NCBI GenBank assembly: GCA_038109305.1
Contig: JAYNIR010000018.1
Coordinates: 1-54,839, forward strand
Direction: 5' to 3'
Source: UBA1479 sp038109305
Lineage (GTDB): Bacteria > Pseudomonadota > Alphaproteobacteria > Rhodospirillales > Casp-alpha2
DNA length: 54,839 bases
Positions 31,873 to 41,643 of the stretch are shown in pieces. Each line of letters begins with the position of its first letter. Within the stretch, counting starts at the first letter, position 1. Both the position numbers and the translations under genes were made by a program. The notes beneath the pieces are model-generated. The model had not been told where the DNA came from. It did no database searches and saw only the letters and a program-made list of their open reading frames with translations.

Positions 31873-33279
31873 ATGTCGCAACCGAAGACCCTGTTCGAAA
31901 AAATCTGGGACAGCCACATTGTGGAAGTTCAGGACGACGGCACCTGCCTGCTCTACATCGACCGCCATCTGGTCCACGAAGTGACCAGCCCGCAGGCGTT
32001 CGAAGGGCTGCGCATGGCGGGCCGCAAGGTCCACCGGCCGGAAGCGACATTGGCCGTCGCCGATCACAACGTGCCGACCAAGGACCGCGCCGCCGGCATC
32101 ACGAACGAAGAAAGCCGCATTCAGACCGAAGAGCTGACGAAAAACTGCGAAGAATTCGGCGTGCAGCTGTTCGACATGAACGACGTGCGCCAGGGCATCG
32201 TCCACGTCATCGGCCCGGAACAGGGCTTCACGCTTCCCGGCACCACCATCGTGTGTGGCGACAGCCACACGGCGACGCACGGCGCCTTCGGCGCGCTGGC
32301 CTTCGGCATCGGCACGTCCGAGGTCGAACACGTCTTGGCGACCCAGACCCTGTTGCAGCAGCCGTTGAAGAACATGCGGATTTCCGTCGAGGGCGATCTG
32401 CCCTTCGGCTGCACGGCGAAGGACCTGGTCCTGGCGATCATCGGCAAGATCGGCACCGCCGGCGGCACCGGCCACGTCATCGAATACGCGGGCAAGGCGA
32501 TCCGCGATCTTTCCATGGAAGGCCGGATGACGGTTTCCAACATGACCATCGAAGGCGGCGCCCGCGCCGGCCTGATCGCGCCGGACGACACCACCTTCGA
32601 ATACCTGAAAGGCCGCCCCATGTCGCCCAAGGCCGGCAACTGGGAAGCCGCCGTCGAATATTGGCGGACCCTGCCGTCCGACGATGGCGCCACGTATCAG
32701 AAAGAAGTCATCCTGAAAGCCGCCGAGATCGAACCGCAGGTCACCTGGGGCACGTCGCCCGAGGACGTCGTGCCGATTTCCGCCGCCGTGCCGTCGCCGA
32801 CGGATTTCGACAGCCCGGAAAAGCAGGACGCCGTGCAGCGCGCGCTCGACTACATGGGTCTGACCGCCGGCACGCCGATGGAAGACATCAAGATCGACTA
32901 CATGTTCGTGGGCTCGTGCACCAACGGCCGGATCGAAGACATCCGCGCCGTTGCCGAAATCGCCAAGGGCCGCAAGGTCGCGGGCCACGTGACGGCGCTG
33001 GTCGTCCCGGGGTCGGGCCTGGTCAAGGAACAGGCGGAACAGGAAGGGCTCGACAAGATCCTGACCGAAGCCGGTTTTGAATGGCGGGAACCCGGGTGCT
33101 CCATGTGCCTGGCCATGAACGAAGACAAAGTGCCGGCGGGCATGCGCTCAGCGTCCACCTCCAACCGCAACTTCAAGGGCCGCCAGGGCGCGGGTGCGCG
33201 CACCCACCTGGTGTCGCCCGCCATGGCGGCGGCGGCGGCCATCAACGGCCACCTGACCGACATTCGGAAATTTGGATAA
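31873..33279 (+). CDS. leuC: 3-isopropylmalate dehydratase large subunit
   Basis: A 468-residue subunit of isopropylmalate isomerase in leucine biosynthesis, interconverting 2- and 3-isopropylmalate with LeuD. The 4Fe-4S cluster cysteines are visible in FVGSCTNGR and GCSMCLAMN. Other aconitase-family signatures are DLHLVHEVTSPQAFEGLR (here as IDRHLVHEV), VCGDSHTATHGAFGALAFGIGTSEVEHVLATQ and TSNRNFKGRQGAGARTHLVSP. ATG 31873 is the family start. The in-frame start at 31804 would add 23 odd residues. leuD follows after 119 bases that contain no gene. Confidence 0.97.
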   Translation: MSQPKTLFEKIWDSHIVEVQDDGTCLLYIDRHLVHEVTSPQAFEGLRMAGRKVHRPEATLAVADHNVPTKDRAAGITNEESRIQTEELTKNCEEFGVQLFDMNDVRQGIVHVIGPEQGFTLPGTTIVCGDSHTATHGAFGALAFGIGTSEVEHVLATQTLLQQPLKNMRISVEGDLPFGCTAKDLVLAIIGKIGTAGGTGHVIEYAGKAIRDLSMEGRMTVSNMTIEGGARAGLIAPDDTTFEYLKGRPMSPKAGNWEAAVEYWRTLPSDDGATYQKEVILKAAEIEPQVTWGTSPEDVVPISAAVPSPTDFDSPEKQDAVQRALDYMGLTAGTPMEDIKIDYMFVGSCTNGRIEDIRAVAEIAKGRKVAGHVTALVVPGSGLVKEQAEQEGLDKILTEAGFEWREPGCSMCLAMNEDKVPAGMRSASTSNRNFKGRQGAGARTHLVSPAMAAAAAINGHLTDIRKFG

Positions 33280-33398
33280 CGGGCACCCTGGAATAAGAAA
33301 TTCTTGCGCCAAGCGTGAGGGATTCTCAATCGCGGACGGCGGTCGGCCCATGGTAAAACCAAACGCCTGACCGGATCGGATAACCGGAGACGAGTACG

Positions 33399-34004
33399 AT
33401 GGAAAAATTCACCAAACTGACCGGCGTCGCGGCGCCGATGAACATGATCAACATCGACACCGACATGGTGATCCCGAAACAGTTTCTGAAAACCATCAAG
33501 CGCGAGGGACTGGGCAAAAACCTGTTCCATGAAATGCGCTATGACGCGGACGGCAACGAGGTCGAAGACTTCGTCCTCAACAAGCCGGCTTACCGCAAGG
33601 CCGAGATCATCGTCGCCGGCGACAACTTCGGCTGCGGATCGTCGCGCGAGCACGCGCCCTGGGCGCTCAAGGATTTCGGCATCAAATGCGTGATTTCCAC
33701 GTCCTTCGCCGACATCTTTTATAACAACAGCTTCAAGAACGGCATGCTGCTGATCCGGGTTTCCAAGGAAGACCTGGACAAGCTGATGGACGATGCCGAA
33801 CGCGGCGCCAACGCGACGCTGACCATCGACCTGGAAAATCAGACCATTTCCGGCCCCGACGGCGGCCAGATTTCGTTCGAGATCGACCCCTTCAAAAAGC
33901 ATTGCCTGCTGACCGGGCTGGACGACATCGGCCTGACGCAGCAGAAATCGAAAAAGATCGACGCTTTCGAAGAAAAACGGAAATCGGCGCAGCCCTGGCT
34001 CTAA
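33399..34004 (+). CDS. leuD: 3-isopropylmalate dehydratase small subunit
   Basis: A 201-residue swivel-domain subunit that completes the LeuCD enzyme. Seen are KLTGVAAPMNMINIDTDMVIP, the substrate loop GDNFGCGSSREHAPWALKDFGI and TSFADIFYNNSFKNGMLLIRV, all standard. A CGGAGACGAG ribosome-binding site precedes ATG 33399. It is followed three bases later by a small cupin gene and then leuB. Confidence 0.97.
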   Translation: MEKFTKLTGVAAPMNMINIDTDMVIPKQFLKTIKREGLGKNLFHEMRYDADGNEVEDFVLNKPAYRKAEIIVAGDNFGCGSSREHAPWALKDFGIKCVISTSFADIFYNNSFKNGMLLIRVSKEDLDKLMDDAERGANATLTIDLENQTISGPDGGQISFEIDPFKKHCLLTGLDDIGLTQQKSKKIDAFEEKRKSAQPWL

Positions 34005-34007
34005 TCC

Positions 34008-34337
34008 ATGGACATGCCCGCGTTTCCCTTTGACGTCGTCGACTGGTCCACGGTCGAACCGGAGGTTCATCCGGGCGTCACCGGCACCGCCACCTGGCGG
34101 GTCCGCGATTTCGGCAAAATCCGGGTGCGGTTTCTCGAATATTCGCCGGGCTACCGGGCCGACCATTGGTGCTCGAAAGGTCACGTGCTGTACGTGCTGG
34201 ACGGGCAGTTGGACACCGAATTGCAGGACGGGCGGCGGTTCACGCTGCTGCCGGGGCAAAGCTACCAAGTGGGCGACAACGCCGAAGCGCACCTTTCCTC
34301 GACGGAAAAGGGCGCCAAGCTTTTCGTCGTCGACTGA
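34008..34337 (+). CDS. DHCW-motif cupin protein
   Basis: A 109-residue single-domain cupin beta-barrel. It carries the DHWCSKGHVLYVLDGQLDTEL segment that gives the DHCW cupin group its name, with His and Asp residues that may bind a metal, and a second cupin motif in LLPGQSYQVGDNAEAHLSS. The group has no assigned reaction. It lies three bases after leuD and 24 bases before leuB, so it is co-translated with leucine biosynthesis genes, an uncommon partner for them. There is no signal peptide, so it should act in the cytoplasm. Confidence 0.88.
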   Translation: MDMPAFPFDVVDWSTVEPEVHPGVTGTATWRVRDFGKIRVRFLEYSPGYRADHWCSKGHVLYVLDGQLDTELQDGRRFTLLPGQSYQVGDNAEAHLSSTEKGAKLFVVD

Positions 34338-34361
34338 TCATTCTTACAGGGAGAAATTTAC

Positions 34362-35471
34362 ATGGCCGCCAACAAGAAACTGATGATGCTGCCGGGCGAC
34401 GGCATCGGCCCGGAAGTGATGAAAACCGTCCGCGGCATCATCGATTGGATGGACAAGCGCCGCCATGTGTCGTTCGACGTGGCCGAAGACCTTGTCGGCG
34501 GCGCGGCCATCGACAAATACGGCACCTCGCTGGATGACAAGACGCTGGCCGGCGCCATGGGCGTCGACGCGGTGCTGCTGGGCGCCGTCGGCGGACCGAA
34601 ATGGGACAACGTCGCCCGCGACATCCGTCCCGAGGCGGGCCTTTTGAAACTGCGCAAGGAAATGGACCTGTTCGCCAACCTGCGCCCGGCGACGGTTCTG
34701 CCGGCCATGGCCAAGGCGTCGAGCCTGAAGGAAGACCTGGTGTCGGGCCTCGACGTCCTTATCGTCCGGGAACTGACCGGCGGCGTCTATTTCGGACAGC
34801 CGCGCGGCATCGAAACGCTGGCCGACGGCACCCGCCGCGCCGTCGACACGCAGGTCTACACCGAAGGCGAGATCGAACGCGTCTGCCGCATCGCCTTCGA
34901 GCTGGCGGAAAAACGCTCGGGCAAGCTGCATTCCGTCGAAAAAGCCAACGTAATGGAAACGGGCGTTCTGTGGCGCGCCGTCGCGACCGAAGTCGGCAAG
35001 GACTTCCCCAAGATCGAACTCAATCACATGTACGCCGACAACTGCGCCATGCAGTTAGTCCGCTGGCCCAAACAGTTCGACGTCATCGTTACCGACAACC
35101 TGTTCGGCGACATTCTGTCGGACTGCGCCGCCATGCTGACGGGATCGCTCGGCATGCTGCCGTCGGCAAGCCTGGGCGCCGCCGACGCGGACGGCCGCCG
35201 CCGCGCACTGTATGAACCGGTGCACGGGTCCGCCCCCGACATCGCCGGCAAGGAACTGGCCAATCCGCTGGCCATGATCCAATCCTTCGCCATGTGCCTG
35301 AAATATTCCTTCGACATGGGCGATGACGCGGACCTGGTGGACCAGGCGTGCAAAAACGTGCTGGACGCCGGTCAGCGCACCGCCGACATCATGGAAGACG
35401 GGATGGAAAAGATATCCACCTCGGCCATGGGGGCGGCGGTGGTCCGGGAACTGGACAAACTCGCGGCCTGA
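34362..35471 (+). CDS. leuB: 3-isopropylmalate dehydrogenase
   Basis: A 369-residue NAD-dependent decarboxylating dehydrogenase forming 2-oxoisocaproate, the third step of leucine biosynthesis. Family motifs are LPGDGIGPEVM at the start, LLGAVGGPKWDN, the substrate arginines in LRKEMDLFANLRPA, the signature DNLFGDILSDCAAMLTGSLGMLPSASLG and YEPVHGSAPDIAGK. GGGAGAAATTTAC precedes the ATG. After the stop there is a GC hairpin (CCGCCCG with CGGGCGG) followed by CTTTCC that may be a terminator for the leu operon. Confidence 0.97.
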   Translation: MAANKKLMMLPGDGIGPEVMKTVRGIIDWMDKRRHVSFDVAEDLVGGAAIDKYGTSLDDKTLAGAMGVDAVLLGAVGGPKWDNVARDIRPEAGLLKLRKEMDLFANLRPATVLPAMAKASSLKEDLVSGLDVLIVRELTGGVYFGQPRGIETLADGTRRAVDTQVYTEGEIERVCRIAFELAEKRSGKLHSVEKANVMETGVLWRAVATEVGKDFPKIELNHMYADNCAMQLVRWPKQFDVIVTDNLFGDILSDCAAMLTGSLGMLPSASLGAADADGRRRALYEPVHGSAPDIAGKELANPLAMIQSFAMCLKYSFDMGDDADLVDQACKNVLDAGQRTADIMEDGMEKISTSAMGAAVVRELDKLAA

Positions 35472-35689
35472 TCCGGGCCGACCCGCCCGCGGGCTCGGGC
35501 CCCGGGCGGCTTTCCGCATCTCCCGCCCTTGCCAACGGGGCCGGCGCTGCGCGGCATCCTGGTCTCCGCAAGCCATAATGCGGGACACACGAGGGATGCC
35601 GGGCGGCGCCCGACCAACGGCCTGCGCCGGCAAACAGTAGGGATGGAAAGCAACAAACCGGCGGGATCGGACCGCGGCGGGAACAAAGT

Positions 35690-35848
35690 CGTCCTTTACG
35701 CGGTCGGCGACAAGCGGCGCGGCGGCGCGAAAGTCATCAGGGTAGTCTGATCCGCTGTGCAGGGAATCAAACACTAACAGCGCCAGCGCCGCCGTCGGCG
35801 TTTTTACGTACAGCACGCCCGGAATGTCGGCATCCTCTGGCGTGTCGA

Positions 35849-35852
<4 letters not shown>
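35690..35852 (-). pseudogene. Truncated N-formylglutamate amidohydrolase remnant
   Basis: On the minus strand the ATG at 35852 overlaps the oppF stop (ATGA) and starts MIDTPEDADIPGVLYVKTPT, followed by ALLVFDSLHSGSDYPDDF, which matches the N-terminal metal-binding region (VFDSPHSG-x-YP-x-DF) of N-formylglutamate amidohydrolases. Similarity fades after about residue 54 (DRVKDDFVP). The rest of the roughly 270-residue enzyme is missing: the frame continues as antisense of leuB without family motifs. A complete gene would have been the last one of the opp operon. It is therefore a 5' fragment left by a deletion. Confidence 0.65.
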
Positions 35853-36849
<997 letters not shown>

Positions 36850-36853
<4 letters not shown>

Positions 36854-37857
36854 GCCGCACCCCCTTCGCCCGAAGATGCGTCGTCGACATAAGGGTGCGC
36901 GCAACGGACGTTCCGCCCCGGGACCGGCTGGGTAATGGCGGGAGTGTCGGCGCAGGCCTGATCGGCGCGGGGGCAGCGTTCGCGGAAGGCGCAGCCCTGG
37001 GGCAGCTTCAACAGCGACGGCGTCATGCCGGGGATTTGATAAAGCCGCTGGCCCCGAGTGTTGTGCCCGGGGACGGAGCCCAGAAGACCCCGCGTATAGG
37101 GATGCGCGGGATGGTCCAGAACGTCCCCGAGTTTGCCCTGTTCGACGACGCGGCCCGCGTACATGACGCTGATCGCGTCCGCCAGCCCGGCGATGACGGC
37201 AAGGTCGTGGGTGATCCAGATAAGCGCCGTACCGGTTTCGCGGCAGAGCTTTTGCGCCTCGTACAAAATCTGCCCCTGGATGGTGACGTCCAAGGCTGTC
37301 GTCGGTTCGTCCGCAATGATCAGGTTCGGCTTGTTCAAGAACGCAATCGCAATCGCGACGCGTTGCCGCATGCCACCTGAAAACTGGTGCGGATAGGCCT
37401 TAAGGCGTTCGTCCGGGCTCGGGATACCGACCTGGCCCAAGGCGTCCCGCGCCCGCACGCGGGCGTCGGCGGCGGATACGGACGCGTCGTGCGCCTGAAT
37501 GGTTTCGATCATCTGCGTTTCGACCCGCAACACCGGATTGAGCGTCATCATCGGGTCCTGAAAGATCATAGCGATGCGGTTGCCGCGCAGCCGGCGGAGC
37601 CCTTCGTCATCCATGTCCAGCAGGTTGCGGCCCTGGAACATGACCCGGCCGCCGACCACGCGGCCCGGAGGATCGACCAGCCCGATGACAGAAAACCCGG
37701 TGACAGATTTGCCGGAACCGGACTCGCCCACCAAGCCCATGATCTCGCCCCGGCCGACGGCGAAGCTGACGCCGTCGACGGCCTTGGCAACGCCGTCCTT
37801 GGTGAAGAAGTGAGTTTGCAGGTTGTCGACCTCAAGCGTCGGCGCCGCGCTGTTCAT
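36850..37857 (-). CDS. oppD: Oligopeptide ABC transporter ATPase OppD/DppD
   Basis: A 335-residue ATPase partner of OppF. Walker A is GESGSGKS, the Q-loop FQDPMMTLNPVLRV, the signature FSGGMRQRVAIAIAF and Walker B LIIADEPTTALD. The C-terminal domain has HPAHPYTRGLLGSVPGHN and the cysteine pattern QGCAFRERCPRADQAC. The order oppC-oppD-oppF with 12-base and overlapping junctions is standard. Substrates of the system are peptides or small acylated compounds by family, with no finer evidence. Confidence 0.93.
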
Positions 37858-37869
37858 CGCGCCCCGCCT

Positions 37870-38811
37870 CTATTTCTGCAGCCGCGGGTTCAACACATCC
37901 CGCAACTGGTCGCCGACCAGGTTGATGACGACGATGGTGATCAACAGTGCCACGCCGGGGAAGAAGCTGATCCAGTAAAGCCCCGACAGCATGAAGTCGA
38001 AGCCGTTGGAAATCAGAAGCCCCAGCGACGGTTCGGATATAGGCAGGCCGACGCCCAGGAACGACAAGGTCGCTTCCAACGAAATGGCGTGCGCCGTCTG
38101 GATCGTGCCAACGACGATCAGGGGCGGCAGGCAGTTGGGGAACAGATGGCGGAAGACGATCCGGTTGTGGCCGAGCGCCAAACACTGCGCGGCCTCGATA
38201 TATTCCTTGTTACGTTCGACCAGCGCCGATCCCCTGACCGTCCGCGCGTAATACGCCCACTGCGCGATAACCAGTGCGACGATGATCTTGTCCACCCCCT
38301 TGCCCAAAATCACCAGCAGGATCAGCGCGATCAAAATCGCCGGGAACGACAATTGGATATCGACGATGCGCATTATGAAACTGTCGATCCGCCCGCCGAA
38401 ATAAGCCGCGGTCAGTCCGACCGCCGTGCCGATGCAGAGCGCCACCACGCCCGACATGACGCCGACGCCCAAGGAAATGCGGAGCCCGTAGATGATCGCC
38501 GACAAAAGATCCCGTCCCGCGCCGTCGGTGCCGAGAATATAGGTCATGCCGTCCAAGGACTTGGCGCCCGGCTTCAACTTGGCATCGAGGATCGAGACCT
38601 TGGCGAGATCATAAGGGTCGGTCGGCGCAAGCCACGGCGCGAACAGCGCCAGGATGACGATCACGCCCAGAACGGCGAGCGCCACCGTCGCCACGCGGCT
38701 TTCGAAGAAGTCGCGGCGGAACCGCTGAAACGGGGTTTCGACCGCCGCGTCTTTGGCGCGTTGCACCATGTCTTGATCGGCCGGCCCGCCGTTTGCCGCA
38801 ACGTCGCTCAT
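37870..38811 (-). CDS. oppC: Oligopeptide ABC transporter permease OppC/DppC
   Basis: A 313-residue inner-membrane permease of the OppBC type. An N-terminal cytoplasmic region (about 35 residues) is followed by span 1 (VALAVLGVIVILALFAPWLA), the periplasmic loop with LGTDGAGRDLLSAIIYGLRISL and the EAA-type loop YIEAAQCLALGHNRIVFRHLFPN that contacts the ATPase. ATG 38811 overlaps the oppB stop by four bases, which decides the start. The frame is open for 56 codons upstream, inside oppB. Confidence 0.94.
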   Translation of the reverse strand: MSDVAANGGPADQDMVQRAKDAAVETPFQRFRRDFFESRVATVALAVLGVIVILALFAPWLAPTDPYDLAKVSILDAKLKPGAKSLDGMTYILGTDGAGRDLLSAIIYGLRISLGVGVMSGVVALCIGTAVGLTAAYFGGRIDSFIMRIVDIQLSFPAILIALILLVILGKGVDKIIVALVIAQWAYYARTVRGSALVERNKEYIEAAQCLALGHNRIVFRHLFPNCLPPLIVVGTIQTAHAISLEATLSFLGVGLPISEPSLGLLISNGFDFMLSGLYWISFFPGVALLITIVVINLVGDQLRDVLNPRLQK

Positions 38812-39785
38812 GACTTCACGTCCTGCAACCGAACCCGGGGGTCGAGGATGGAGTACAGCACATCGACCACCAGATTGATGATGACGAAGATCAGAACGGT
38901 GATCATCAGGTAGGCGACGATCACCGGCCGGTCGAGGGACTGGATGCTGTCGATGATCAGCTTGCCCATGCCGGGCCAAGCGAACACTGTTTCCGTGACC
39001 ACGGAAAAGGCGATCAGCCCGCCGAATTCGAGCCCCAAAACCGTGACCACCGGGATCATGATGTTTTTCATCAGATGCACCAGAACGACCCGGCGCATGG
39101 ACAGCCCCTTGGCGCGGGCGAATTTGATGTAGTCCTGAAGCGCGACCTCGCGCGTGCCGGCGCGGGCCAGTCGGATGACCATGGAAATCTTGAACAGCGC
39201 CAGGTTAAGCGCCGGCAGAAACAGATGCGACAGCCCGTCCATGGTCAGGAAGCTGACGTCGATGCCCAAAAACGGCACCGCATCCCCCCGCCCCGTCGAG
39301 GGCAGCCAGCCGAGCATCACAGCGAACACCATGATGAACATCAGCCCGACCCAGAAGGTCGGTAGGGAAAATCCCAAGATCGACCCCGCCATGATGGCCT
39401 TGGATAATCGCCCGTCGGGCTTGAGCCCAGAATAGACACCCAAGGGGATACCGATGACCACGGCCATCACAAGCGCGGCCAGCGCCAGTTCGAACGTCGC
39501 CGGGATGCGTTGCACGATGATTTTGAGAGCCGGTTCGCCGTAGACGAAGGACTTGCCCAGATCGCCTTGCGCCACGCCCTGAACGAAGTGGCCATACTGC
39601 ACGTGCCAGGGCTGGTCCAGCCCCATGGACTTGATGACCTTTTCGCGTTCTTCCTGCGTCGCCTCGTCGGAGATCATCATCTCCACCGGGTCGCCGACGA
39701 TGTTGACCCCGACGAACACGATGAAAGACATCACCAGAACGACGATGACGCTCTGCATAAGACGGCGGATGATGAAGACGGTCAT
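38808..39785 (-). CDS. oppB: Oligopeptide ABC transporter permease OppB/DppB
   Basis: A 325-residue permease, partner of OppC. The N-terminus FIIRRLMQSVIVVLVMSFIVFVGVN is diagnostic of OppB. Further features are VYGEPALKIIVQRIPATFELALAAL, IGIPLGVYSG, and the ATPase-contact loop TREVALQDYIKFARAKGLSMRRV, ending with VDVLYSILDPRVRL. It lies 86 bases downstream of oppA, separated by a large hairpin, and overlaps oppC. Confidence 0.94.
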   Translation of the reverse strand: MTVFIIRRLMQSVIVVLVMSFIVFVGVNIVGDPVEMMISDEATQEEREKVIKSMGLDQPWHVQYGHFVQGVAQGDLGKSFVYGEPALKIIVQRIPATFELALAALVMAVVIGIPLGVYSGLKPDGRLSKAIMAGSILGFSLPTFWVGLMFIMVFAVMLGWLPSTGRGDAVPFLGIDVSFLTMDGLSHLFLPALNLALFKISMVIRLARAGTREVALQDYIKFARAKGLSMRRVVLVHLMKNIMIPVVTVLGLEFGGLIAFSVVTETVFAWPGMGKLIIDSIQSLDRPVIVAYLMITVLIFVIINLVVDVLYSILDPRVRLQDVKS

Positions 39786-39812
39786 GACGGGGCAGCGTCG
39801 ATACGGCGCGAA

Positions 39813-39865
39813 ATACCGAGAGGCGGCCGGCGCGGCGCGTAATCACGCGCCGGCCGATCCGGTAT
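39813..39865 (-). promoter_or_regulatory. Large hairpin between oppA and oppB
   Basis: An outer pair ATACCG/CGGTAT (39813-39818 with 39860-39865) encloses a perfect 10-bp stem GGCCGGCGCG/CGCGCCGGCC (39825-39834 with 39846-39855). It lies just after the oppA stop. Such structures after binding-protein genes usually stabilise the upstream mRNA and reduce read-through, giving more binding protein than permease. No U-tract follows. Confidence 0.6.
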
Positions 39866-39871
39866 CACGCC

Positions 39872-41461
39872 CTATTCGGGCTTCACGCCGAAGGCAACGG
39901 TGCGTTCGTCCGTCCGCGCCTGATACTTGAGCCCCTTCTTCGCAGCCCAGGTGTTGACCTGATAGTGCAGCGGGATGATGCCGACGTCTTCGCCGATGGC
40001 GATTTCCGTCGCCTGGGCCAGCAGCGCCGCCCGCTTGTCGTCGCCGACGGAGGCGAGCGCCTTTTCCAGAACCTCGTCCATCTTGGGATTGGAATGCAGA
40101 CCCCTGTTGGCCGCACCCCAGCCCTTTTCCTTGTTATAGGTCGCAAGCAGCGAGCGCAGCGGCGACGACGGCTCGCCGGTGCCGGAGCCCCAACCCACCA
40201 GGATGAAGGAAAATTCCGGCGGCTTCTTGGGCCCGTTGTTTTTGGCGCGTTTGAAGTAGACGCTCTTCGGCATGGTGTCCGGCGTCGTCTTGATGCCGAC
40301 GCGGGTCAGCATCTGGGCGATGGCCTCTACGATTTTGGCGTCGTTGATATAGCGGTCGTTGGGACCATGCAGCGTCGTCACGAAGCCATTGGGATAACCC
40401 GCTTCGGCCAACAGTTTCTTGGCGCCTTCGGGATCGTAGGCTTCGGGTTTCAGTTTGTCTGACCGGCCGAAGAAGCCGTCGGGCAGAAGCTGCCCGGCCT
40501 TGATCGCGACGCCTTCCATCACCCGGTCGATGATCAGGTCGCGGCTGATCGCTTTGGAGATCGCGCGGCGCACCCGTACATCCTTGAACGGGTTTTTGAT
40601 GTCCTTGCCGTCTTGGCCCTTGGCGAACGGCGTCGGGTCGCGGTGCTGATCCAGGTGCAGGTAGATGACCCGGTTGGACACCCCCTGGCTTAGGCTGATC
40701 TTGGCGTTTTTCTTAAGCTTCGCCACGTCGACCGTCGGCACCTGATCGATGAAGTCGACGTCGCCCGCCAACAGCGCCGCAAGCCGCGACGGCGACGACT
40801 TGATCGGCTTGATGATGACTTTCTGCCAATGCGGCTTGTCGCCCCAATAGGCTTCGTTGCGTTCGAATTCGAGCACTTCGCCCTTCACCCATTTGACGAA
40901 CTTGTAAGGGCCGGTGCCGAAGGTCTGATTGCCGTTGTTAAACTCGCCTTCCCATTTGCCTTTGGCGCCCGACGACACGATGTGCACGTTGGACAGGTCC
41001 GTCGCCATCAGCGGATAAGGTTTCGGCGTCTTTACATGTACGGTGTGGCTGTCGACCTTGATGAACTCTTTGCCGCCGCCGTGGCTGTAGAGCTTGAAGC
41101 TCGCCTTGGCGTTCGGGTGGTTGGCACCGCGATCCATGGAAAACAACACGTCGTCGGCGTCGAAGTCTGATCCGTCATGGAATTTCACGCCCTTACGCAG
41201 CTTGAATTCCCAGGTCGTGTCGTCGATCGCCTTCCACGACAAGGCGAGGCCAGGCGTCAGCCGCTGCAGGTGGTCCTGTTCGACCAGGCGGGAAAAGATG
41301 TGCGCCGCGATCTGGTTATTCGGGCCCAGGTTGTGATAGTGCGGGTCGATGGACGTGGGTTCGGTCCCGAGCCCGATGGTCAGCGTCTGGGCGAACGCCG
41401 CGGGCGCCATCAGCGAAACAGCCGCGACCGAGGCCGCGGCAAGGGATTTGCAGAAATGCAT
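39872..41461 (-). CDS. oppA: Periplasmic substrate-binding protein, SBP family 5 (OppA/DppA)
   Basis: A 529-residue solute-binding protein with a clear signal peptide (SLAAASVAAVSLMAPAAFA/QTL). Family 5 features include IGLGTEPTSIDPHYHN, LTPGLALSWKAIDDTTWEFKLRKGVKFHDGSDFDADDVLFSMDR broken into the usual W-x-F-x-L-R and KFHDG elements, GTGPYKFVKW and VRRAISKAISRDLI. AAGGAGG lies nine bases before ATG 41461. It is the first gene of the opp operon. The adjacent divergent M14 deacylase and the former formylglutamate amidohydrolase point to an acylated amino acid or peptide as ligand, which is inference. Confidence 0.93.
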   Translation of the reverse strand: MHFCKSLAAASVAAVSLMAPAAFAQTLTIGLGTEPTSIDPHYHNLGPNNQIAAHIFSRLVEQDHLQRLTPGLALSWKAIDDTTWEFKLRKGVKFHDGSDFDADDVLFSMDRGANHPNAKASFKLYSHGGGKEFIKVDSHTVHVKTPKPYPLMATDLSNVHIVSSGAKGKWEGEFNNGNQTFGTGPYKFVKWVKGEVLEFERNEAYWGDKPHWQKVIIKPIKSSPSRLAALLAGDVDFIDQVPTVDVAKLKKNAKISLSQGVSNRVIYLHLDQHRDPTPFAKGQDGKDIKNPFKDVRVRRAISKAISRDLIIDRVMEGVAIKAGQLLPDGFFGRSDKLKPEAYDPEGAKKLLAEAGYPNGFVTTLHGPNDRYINDAKIVEAIAQMLTRVGIKTTPDTMPKSVYFKRAKNNGPKKPPEFSFILVGWGSGTGEPSSPLRSLLATYNKEKGWGAANRGLHSNPKMDEVLEKALASVGDDKRAALLAQATEIAIGEDVGIIPLHYQVNTWAAKKGLKYQARTDERTVAFGVKPE

Positions 41462-41643
41462 GATTTTATCCTCCTTCTGGGCGGGGCTTCCGGTCCTCGT
41501 CCGTTACCGGTATGTTGCCCCAATAGGGGGTTTCCGACAAGCGGTCCTGGAACTCATCGGGCCTTGACCTGACGCCTCATTGGGCGTTCGATGGCGGCCT
41601 CAGAAACCGCCGATCTTCTGCTTTTGAACTGGCATCGCAGCCC

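Noticed and set aside
31189..32988. A 599-codon open frame on the minus strand opposite rplS and leuC
   Set aside because: High GC makes long antisense frames common. rplS and leuC are certain, and the antisense product has no domain.
29965..34292. Other long minus-strand frames (29965-31143, 32898-34292) under rimM, trmD, leuC and leuD
   Set aside because: They are shadows of well-recognised genes and lack ribosome-binding sites and motifs.
35529..35750. A 73-codon plus-strand frame between leuB and the opp genes
   Set aside because: It runs antisense through the FGase remnant, has no ribosome-binding site and an unlikely composition.
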